The notes under the pieces are model-generated. The model saw only the letters and a program-made list of their open reading frames with translations. It was not told where the DNA came from and did not search any database. Of a stretch of DNA of 41,132 bases, positions 35,909 to 41,132 are shown piece after piece; within the stretch, counting starts at the first letter, position 1, and each line of letters starts with the position of its first letter. The position numbers were made by a program, and so were the translations under genes. This stretch comes from Lentilactobacillus parafarraginis DSM 18390 = JCM 14109 (GTDB lineage: Bacteria > Bacillota > Bacilli > Lactobacillales > Lactobacillaceae): positions 1 to 41,132 of the forward strand of contig NZ_AZFZ01000024.1 in assembly GCF_001435895.1 (NCBI RefSeq), read 5' to 3'.

Positions 35909-36955
35909 TTAATTGATAGTATAAACCGAACGATTCTTTAAAGCAGCTTTATAAGCGGCAACCGCTAAGTTGACCTGCCCGACACCATAGAGCTGGGTAG
36001 CTGCGTTTTTAATTGAACCGGATTTGTTAACATAAGTCAGCATTGCATAGAGTGGCGTCCTAGTTTGACTTACTTTCATCGCAGCGTTATTCACATATTT
36101 CTTCATGCCGGAATCGTTTGATAAGGCAATGATTGCTTCGGCAGTTGAATTGGCATTTGGCGTTGTTTTGCCATTAAACGTGTAGCCAAAGGCACCGCTG
36201 GGCTGCGCTATCCCAGCTAGAAATTTTTGGCCTTTCAGCATGCTGGTCTTAACGTTAGTTGTATGAACATTCCCTCGAGCCAGGCCAGTGAGAACCATGC
36301 TGGTTGTGTCGGCATCCTTGGCCCCTTGCTGATTATTATACGTCCAACCGTGATTATTTAATTGGGATTTCACTAGGCGAGCGCTTAAACTTGCTTTGCT
36401 AAACTTTGCTCCCTTCGGCTGCTTGAACTTTGAACTCATCGAAACGGCAATCAGCACTTGAGACTGGGCACTCACCGTCTGTTTCGAGATGCTTGTCTTG
36501 TACAACTTGGTTACCAGATTGATTCCTTTCTTGTGGCCATATGGCTTATAATTTCGAGCATTCAGCCCCATCGCCTGAACGGCCATCACGGCATTAGCCA
36601 TCATTGCAGCCGGGGTCGTTTTTTTAATCACCAGATTTTTTCGCAATAACGTTTTTTCCTTGGTAGTAAATTTATAACCGTTTCCCTTGAGCCCTAACAG
36701 GAAGTCAGAGTACCCAGCGGCCGCACCGGTATCAGGATTGAGTTTCTTACTAAAAATATCACTAGTTTGATCGGAAAGCCCGGTCTTGTTTTCTTTAATC
36801 ATCTTTTTGGCATAGGAGTAGGTCCGGGCAACCCGGTTGTGAATGGTGCTGGTACTAGCTTTCTTAATCGATGCAGCGTTGGTAGTCGTTGAGAGCGTTA
36901 AAGTGGCAACGACCAAAGTGGCAGAAGCCAAAATTGATTTCATATATTGATTCAT
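35909..36955 (-). CDS. Secreted alpha/alpha-toroid protein, putative B12 capture
   Basis: A 348-residue exported protein with a signal peptide (1-27, ending TNA) and a helical toroid of the transcobalamin alpha-domain type. It is a paralogue of the 18187-19236 protein: shared DADTTSMVLTGLARG, NANSTAEAIIALS, GVGQVNLAVAAY and the same C-terminus. It has no DUF4430 domain; that is supplied by the next gene. Start chosen at ATG 36955 after AAGGAGATC; the frame extends to 37015 without a ribosome site. Confidence 0.86.
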   Translation of the reverse strand: MNQYMKSILASATLVVATLTLSTTTNAASIKKASTSTIHNRVARTYSYAKKMIKENKTGLSDQTSDIFSKKLNPDTGAAAGYSDFLLGLKGNGYKFTTKEKTLLRKNLVIKKTTPAAMMANAVMAVQAMGLNARNYKPYGHKKGINLVTKLYKTSISKQTVSAQSQVLIAVSMSSKFKQPKGAKFSKASLSARLVKSQLNNHGWTYNNQQGAKDADTTSMVLTGLARGNVHTTNVKTSMLKGQKFLAGIAQPSGAFGYTFNGKTTPNANSTAEAIIALSNDSGMKKYVNNAAMKVSQTRTPLYAMLTYVNKSGSIKNAATQLYGVGQVNLAVAAYKAALKNRSVYTIN

Positions 36956-36981
36956 AATTGTGATCTCCTTAGATAACGCAT

Positions 36982-37019
36982 AAAAGTGGCTGGGGTTTTC
37001 GTTTTCCCCAACCACTTTG
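36982..37019 (-). terminator. Strong intergenic hairpin within the B12-protein operon
   Basis: Arms AAAGTGGCTGGGG and CCCCAACCACTTT around a ten-base loop, with only a short T run on the minus strand. It may reduce read-through from the large first gene or stabilise its mRNA. Confidence 0.55.
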
Positions 37020-37042
37020 ATATTTGATTGTCAGATGCAGAG

Positions 37043-39379
37043 TTACTTATTGTAGGTCATCGAAATTTGATCCCCATCTTTTAGAATGTAGGCGCCCATC
37101 GATGAACCAGGTTCGGTGCCATTAATTGAATAGAGCCATCCGGTCATTGTCCCGGCTGGACCGGCAATGTAACCACTAATTCCGGTAACGTATGCGGTAG
37201 CCCCCGATCCTTTATAAGTTAAAGTCAATCCTTGTTGCTGGGCAAATGCCTGCAAGGCATCAAATGCGCTGGCTCCACTGTTAACCTTGATGCTGCCACT
37301 CGCAAGGGTCGCCCCATCAGCGTGAATACTAATAGTGGTTGTGATGGCTTTAGCATCGTTTGATGACGTAACCGGATTTGTGGGTGTCACTGGCAAAGTT
37401 GGCGTGGCACTAGGTGAATTAGTGGTAGCTGTTGTCCCCGTCGTTGTTGGCTTAGAATTCGTATTGGTTGTCGTAGTCGTTGTCGTCGACCCTGAGTTAG
37501 TTGATGGGTTACTCGTTGTGGTTCCTGTGGTTGTGGCAGCAGGTGTACTTGGCCGAGTATTTTGGGAGCTCTTTTTGATCTTAGTAGCCAAGATGAGCTT
37601 CTTGTTAGCGGTGATGTAGTGGCCGTTTGTAAGTTGCATCCGGTTGGAACGCCCATAGTTAACAACTTTTTTGACATTTAATGACGCATTCTTTTTAACA
37701 TGGCGCTTTTTGCTCGTTAAGTTAACCTTACCATACTCGTTGATTCCCTTAGGATTGATAACTTTAATGCGGGTCACCTTTGCGGAATAGTAGGCATGGG
37801 CAAAATACTTCGAACCGGAAAGCGTGTAACCGGTTTTGCCAGAGTTCATATCCTTTACTCGGTAGATCGCATGACCCTGTTTGTTCGTCCGCTGACTGAT
37901 GACCAGGAACATTGGGCGGTTAATCCGGGCACGTTTATTATATGTTTTCGAAAGGTTTGATTTAGTGAAATTAGTGTTCTTATATAATTTAACAGTCGTC
38001 AATGCGTAAACAACCGGTTGTTTAGCTTGCGCAGCCTTCTTGGCTGGCTTCTTAGTAACAGTTGTTGTCGTCGTTGGCGCACTGCCGGACGATGAAGTTG
38101 TTGGTGTTGAGGTGCTCGAGGACCTGGCAGAACTATTAACAACAGTCGTGTAATTGTTCGTCACCGTAGTAGCTGGCGTTGTTGGTGTCGTTGGAACTGC
38201 CGTGTGCGAAGCGTTCACATTGTTAACAGCCGTAACGCCATCTGCTTGATCGGCAATTGCGGCACTACTAGTGGTATCGGCATTTATTTTGCTTACATAA
38301 GTGGCCAAAACTTGGTCAACCAAGTTAAGCGCATCGTTTTTAGCAGCCGCCGTTGCTTGAGAATCATTAATGATGGCTTGCTTTCTGGCGGTTGCAGCTG
38401 CCTTAAAACTTGCAAGTGTACCGGGCTTTGCTGCGGCGTTTTGATCAAATGCAAAGATGGAACCTTTGCCACCGTCGTGGGTGAATTTGGCTTGCTGAAG
38501 CGTATAAGTTCCTTGTTGAATCAGCATGTAGAAACCGTCTGGAGAGGTTACATTTTGATCAAGTAAGTTCTGTACTGGTGACTTATAATCCGCTTCCCCG
38601 TTAAGAGGAGAATAAACGTCGACACCCGCAGCCGCTAAACCGTTAACCATGGTGATATCATTGTACTCATCATCGTTTATGTTCTGTGAATCATTTGAAA
38701 AGCCGCCATTTTTTTGATAATAAGTGTTAGTGATTCCAGTCACAGCTTCACTTATGGCCGTCTTAACTCCGGGCAAATTTTCATTCATGGATAACCCTAA
38801 TAATATTCGGCCATCGATATCGATTGGACTATACTTCGTATTCCACAAATGTGTTTTAGAATCCTGAATTGATAGTAACTTTTCAACTAATGAGATCCGT
38901 GCCTGTTCACTAGCCGATCCGTAGTTTCCTGTGCTCAGCGCCTCTAAATCATTAGCAATATTTATTAAATCGCGATAGTCGGTTGGATCAATGTTTGGAT
39001 CATTAATAATTTCTGGTACCAGATTTTTAGTATTAACTCTCGTAGGATCTTTTCCGATTGCCCTTAAACCATTGACAGCGGCAACGTTACCAATGCTACT
39101 ACCAACAGGCTCTTTCCCACTAATAAACGGATTATTGGTAATTACATTATTATAAAAGTTCTGTGCTTGTGCATCTGTCAGCCCACTGTTACTAAACGCT
39201 AAAATGGATGCATCCCAACTATCCAAAGTTGTTTTATTGGACGTATAATTAACCCCAATACTGATCGCTGAATCAACATCCGAAGCAGTATCAGCCTTAA
39301 CCTGACTATCACCTGCGAAAAATAACAGGAACACCCCCATTAAGAGTGCGAACCAAGAAATAAATTGCTTTTTCTTCAT
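37043..39379 (-). CDS. Surface transcobalamin-like protein: toroid, DUF5776, DUF4430
   Basis: A 778-residue exported protein. Signal peptide 1-29 (ending VKA); toroid-type helical region about 36-320; helical stretch to 390; Thr/Ser-rich linker 395-455; DUF5776-like surface repeats 456-600; second Thr-rich linker 600-690; DUF4430 domain 690-778 (VNSGASAFDALQAFAQQQG, TAYVTGISGYI, TGWLYSING, DGDQISMTY). It has the alpha and beta domains of human intrinsic factor, with a wall-binding module inserted between. It is preceded by a cobalamin riboswitch, which makes B12 binding very likely. It probably captures B12 at the wall and passes it to the ECF system. Confidence 0.9.
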   Translation of the reverse strand: MKKKQFISWFALLMGVFLLFFAGDSQVKADTASDVDSAISIGVNYTSNKTTLDSWDASILAFSNSGLTDAQAQNFYNNVITNNPFISGKEPVGSSIGNVAAVNGLRAIGKDPTRVNTKNLVPEIINDPNIDPTDYRDLINIANDLEALSTGNYGSASEQARISLVEKLLSIQDSKTHLWNTKYSPIDIDGRILLGLSMNENLPGVKTAISEAVTGITNTYYQKNGGFSNDSQNINDDEYNDITMVNGLAAAGVDVYSPLNGEADYKSPVQNLLDQNVTSPDGFYMLIQQGTYTLQQAKFTHDGGKGSIFAFDQNAAAKPGTLASFKAAATARKQAIINDSQATAAAKNDALNLVDQVLATYVSKINADTTSSAAIADQADGVTAVNNVNASHTAVPTTPTTPATTVTNNYTTVVNSSARSSSTSTPTTSSSGSAPTTTTTVTKKPAKKAAQAKQPVVYALTTVKLYKNTNFTKSNLSKTYNKRARINRPMFLVISQRTNKQGHAIYRVKDMNSGKTGYTLSGSKYFAHAYYSAKVTRIKVINPKGINEYGKVNLTSKKRHVKKNASLNVKKVVNYGRSNRMQLTNGHYITANKKLILATKIKKSSQNTRPSTPAATTTGTTTSNPSTNSGSTTTTTTTNTNSKPTTTGTTATTNSPSATPTLPVTPTNPVTSSNDAKAITTTISIHADGATLASGSIKVNSGASAFDALQAFAQQQGLTLTYKGSGATAYVTGISGYIAGPAGTMTGWLYSINGTEPGSSMGAYILKDGDQISMTYNK

Positions 39380-39456
39380 GAATAAACTCTCCCCTATAAT
39401 GAATCAAATATTGTCAAACGCAAAGTATCGCTAAGCTAGCCAACTTTTGACACCAC

Positions 39457-39490
39457 AAAAAAAGCCTAGCTAGTCTATCTAGCTAGAGCC
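39457..39490 (-). terminator. Riboswitch-linked terminator upstream of the toroid/DUF4430 gene
   Basis: Perfect arms CTAGCTAG/CTAGCTAG around ATAGA, followed by seven T on the minus strand. It lies between the riboswitch core and the start codon, so B12 binding probably favours its formation and stops transcription. Confidence 0.85.
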
Positions 39491-39589
39491 AATTTTCATC
39501 ATTAATAACTAACGTCCGACAATTTTGAGCAGAGAAATCCCCGGAAAGTCTATTATTAATTGACAAAGTCGACCCTAAGAAGCTTTGCA

Positions 39590-39735
39590 ATCAGCATAAT
39601 AAACGTCTCCTGACTTGACCTCATCCCAGAATTGTCCTCTTCCCAGTTTTACCCAGTGAGTGGTGACAATCTGATCGATCTTACAGTAGCGAAGGGGCTG
39701 TAAAGGCTTTTCACCTTTTTCCGGATTATTATACT
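39590..39735 (-). promoter_or_regulatory. Cobalamin (B12) riboswitch
   Basis: On the minus strand, in the correct order: GGTGAAAAGCC, CAGCCCCTTCGCTACTGTAA, the CACTCACTGGG region, CTGGGAAGAGG, GGGATGAGG and the B12 box GTCAAGTCAGGAGACG (39604-39619). These are the conserved core elements of the cobalamin riboswitch. It precedes a terminator and the gene at 37043-39379. Edges are approximate. Confidence 0.92.
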
Positions 39736-39749
39736 TCTTAACATCGCTG

Positions 39750-39778
39750 ATTATAGCATTTTGTGAAATCGTTTACAA
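39750..39778 (-). promoter_or_regulatory. Promoter with perfect cre site, upstream of the riboswitch
   Basis: Minus strand TTGTAA (39773-39778), 17-base spacer, TATAAT (39750-39755). TGAAATCGTTTACA at 39764-39777 (plus-strand reading) is a perfect match to the cre consensus and overlaps the -35 box and spacer. The operon is thus probably under both CcpA and B12 control. The stretch from 39779 to the facilitator gene holds a weak hairpin and no gene. Confidence 0.8.
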
Positions 39779-39890
39779 TACCGTCAACAATCAAGGTGCT
39801 GAATTTGAAGTAGTGATTAATAAAAATGACAAAAATGTTAATTCCACCTAAGAAATTATGATTAGCTTAGGCTTTTTCATTCCAAGTTGA

Positions 39891-40598
39891 TCACTTCAAT
39901 ATAAACTGCAACCCCGCTGCCGCAATCCCACCGATCAGCGGGCCAAACATCGGCACCCATGCATATCCCCATTCAGCGCTTCCTTTATTGGGAACTGGCA
40001 AAATGGTATACGCAAGTCGTGGTCCCCAATCACGGGCGGGGTTGATCGCAAACCCGGTCGTGGTTCCCAAGCCCGCACCGATCACCAATATCAATGTGCC
40101 AACAATGAACGGTTTCATCCCCTGGGTGAAGTCCCCCAAATTTAACAAGATAAAGATGAATGCAAAGGTAGCAATGACTTCTGATAGGAAGTTAAATAGT
40201 GGCGATTTAATGGCTGGTTGGGTCGCAAAGATCCCCACCTTATTACCGGATTTTTCATCGGGAGTTGCCTTGAAATGGGGTCTAAATTGAATAATAACTA
40301 ACGCTGCGCCGACAAAAGCGCCTAAAAATTGCCCAATTAAATAGGGCATCACCTGATCCCACGGGAAGAAACCGAATAGTGCGTAACCGATTGTCACCGC
40401 TGGGTTCAGGTGCCCAAGCGACCCTAAAGATCCCGCAACGTAAACACCCATCGTCACCGCCAATCCCCAAGAAACGCAGATAAACAACCAGTCTGCACCC
40501 TTGGCATAGGATTGGTTAAGGTTAAAACCCGCACTCGTCCCTGCTCCTAATAAAATCAAAATCATCGTCCCAAAAAACTCACCAATGAAACCATGCAT
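39891..40598 (-). CDS. Aquaglyceroporin (glycerol/propanediol facilitator, PduF/GlpF-like)
   Basis: A 235-residue channel with six membrane segments and two half-helices bearing NPAVTIGYALFG near residue 65 and INPARDWGPR near 187. The Asp after NPAR marks the glycerol-conducting branch. It would let the diol or glycerol enter by diffusion, as PduF does in Salmonella. It lies next to the B12-protein operon, with a cre-like site upstream. Confidence 0.93.
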   Translation of the reverse strand: MHGFIGEFFGTMILILLGAGTSAGFNLNQSYAKGADWLFICVSWGLAVTMGVYVAGSLGSLGHLNPAVTIGYALFGFFPWDQVMPYLIGQFLGAFVGAALVIIQFRPHFKATPDEKSGNKVGIFATQPAIKSPLFNFLSEVIATFAFIFILLNLGDFTQGMKPFIVGTLILVIGAGLGTTTGFAINPARDWGPRLAYTILPVPNKGSAEWGYAWVPMFGPLIGGIAAAGLQFILK

Positions 40599-40677
40599 GT
40601 GAAAGCACCTTCTCCTCTATGTTTATAAATGTCCTTATTAAGGATAGCATAGGTTCACGACGCATTCACGATATTTC

Positions 40678-40751
40678 GGAAAGCGCTATCATATCGCATC
40701 AAATAACAAAATTTGATTTAAAAAACCGGCAATTGTCAACCTCCTTGACAA
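40678..40751. promoter_or_regulatory. Divergent control region of the facilitator gene
   Basis: GGAAAGCGCTATCA at 40678-40691 matches the cre consensus at 13 of 14 positions. Further on, 40733-40751 is a perfect inverted repeat TTGTCAA-CCTCC-TTGACAA, likely an operator for an unknown regulator. No gene is seen between 40599 and 40997. Confidence 0.55.
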
Positions 40752-40901
40752 CTAATATATCTGTTAGCTGTTTATTAAGCATAAACTGTATCCAGATACT
40801 CTAGAATTTCGGGCCCATAATAACAATTGAATTATTTAATTCAGCAATTATCGCTATTGATCGACGAATTGGAAGCTTTGCGGCACCGCATTCACAATTT
40901 A

Positions 40902-40961
40902 TGAAAGCGTTGACAAATATATCAGTTTCCAATATACTATTAATGCTGCTAATTAGTATAT
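40902..40961 (+). promoter_or_regulatory. GntP-gene promoter with perfect cre and an operator repeat
   Basis: TTGACA (40910), 17-base spacer, TATACT (40933). TGAAAGCGTTGACA at 40902-40915 is a perfect cre match covering the -35. The inverted repeat ATATACTA (40932) / TAGTATAT (40954) overlaps the -10 and probably binds a specific repressor, such as a GntR-type protein. Confidence 0.75.
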
Positions 40962-40997
40962 TAATAACTTAGTTTTTATTTCTAGGAGGAGATTCGT

Positions 40998-41132
40998 TTG
41001 ACAGCTGACTTACTTTCACTACTGTGGGTCGTTATTGGGATTGGCATCTTAGTATTCATGATTGCCAAGCTTAAAATCCACAATATTCTGGCATTATTAA
41101 TTTCCCTCAATTGTCAAGTTAAGTGCAACACT
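40998..41132 (+). CDS. GntP-like gluconate permease, N-terminal fragment
   Basis: An open frame running off the window edge: TTG start after AGGAGGAG, product begins MTADLLSLLWVVIGIGILVF, a first membrane segment like those of the GntP family of gluconate:H+ symporters. After about 38 codons the sequence turns into an insertion-sequence-like end, so the gene seems interrupted. The family call rests on a short stretch. Confidence 0.5.
   Translation, partial: MTADLLSLLWVVIGIGILVFMIAKLKIHNILALLISLNCQVKCNT
41112..41132. mobile_element. Probable insertion-sequence end at the window edge
   Basis: TGTCAAGTTAAGTGCAACA at 41112-41130 matches the solo copy at 8284 at 17 of 19 positions and breaks the permease reading frame. 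It resembles terminal repeats of IS30-type elements of lactobacilli as I recall them. The transposase would lie outside the window. Confidence 0.4.

Noticed and set aside
37335-37619. Valine-rich plus-strand ORF
   Set aside because: It is the complement of the Thr/Ser-rich linker of the secreted protein; its composition is an artefact of the repeats.

Overview
The window reads as a chromosomal segment of a heterofermentative lactobacillus (family Lactobacillaceae). Pointers are the AGGAGG-type ribosome sites, frequent TTG/GTG starts, catabolite-control (cre) sites, surface proteins with the lactobacillus-type repeat domain I read as DUF5776, a close homologue of the L. brevis-type short-chain alcohol dehydrogenase, and a lactobacillar propanediol-utilisation (pdu) cluster. 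The species cannot be named from sequence alone. The right edge cuts a GntP-type permease gene at what looks like an insertion-sequence end. Layout. (1) 0.4-8.2 kb: a carbohydrate locus with a secreted beta-helix protein, a GPH-type symporter, a GH115-like alpha-glucuronidase and a small unknown protein, divergent from an AraC regulator. (2) 8.3-14.3 kb: housekeeping and accessory genes: a CPBP membrane protease, a DUF2975/HTH pair beside a decayed small gene, a MazEF module, an NhaP antiporter and a 42-codon gene. (3) 14.9-19.7 kb, plus strand: an ECF transporter (EcfT, fused EcfA, S component), a secreted alpha/alpha-toroid protein and a PduV-like GTPase. (4) 19.8-21.2 kb: a flavin reductase and a tyrosine phosphatase. 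(5) 21.4-31.2 kb, minus strand: the pdu microcompartment operon, in transcription order pduA-B-C-D-E-G-H-K-J-M-N-O, a split PduO-C, an 81-residue protein with an encapsulation-type N-terminus, and pduU. (6) 31.4-35.0 kb, plus strand: an AraC regulator carrying an extra C-terminal domain, a short-chain dehydrogenase, and a D-lactate dehydrogenase with a 37-residue N-terminal extension that looks like the PduD targeting peptide. (7) 35.1-39.8 kb, minus strand: three secreted proteins built from the two domains of the animal B12 carriers (transcobalamin/intrinsic factor), preceded by a cobalamin riboswitch and a cre-overlapped promoter. (8) 39.9-41.1 kb: a glycerol/diol facilitator and the truncated GntP gene. 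How it fits together. The window looks like a self-contained system for B12-dependent diol dehydration: a diffusion facilitator, the B12-dependent dehydratase PduCDE with its reactivase PduGH and adenosyltransferase PduO, a protein shell, a dedicated B12 import route (surface toroid and DUF4430 proteins plus ECF transporter), and regulators. Two things set it apart. First, the usual enzymes that consume the aldehyde (PduP, PduQ, PduL, PduW, PduS) are missing from the cluster, and a targeted D-lactate dehydrogenase and a carbonyl reductase sit beside it instead. Second, the transcobalamin-type beta domain (DUF4430) seen in the secreted proteins also appears fused to the intracellular AraC regulator, which suggests a B12-responsive or ligand-responsive switch. 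These functional links are inference from sequence and context.
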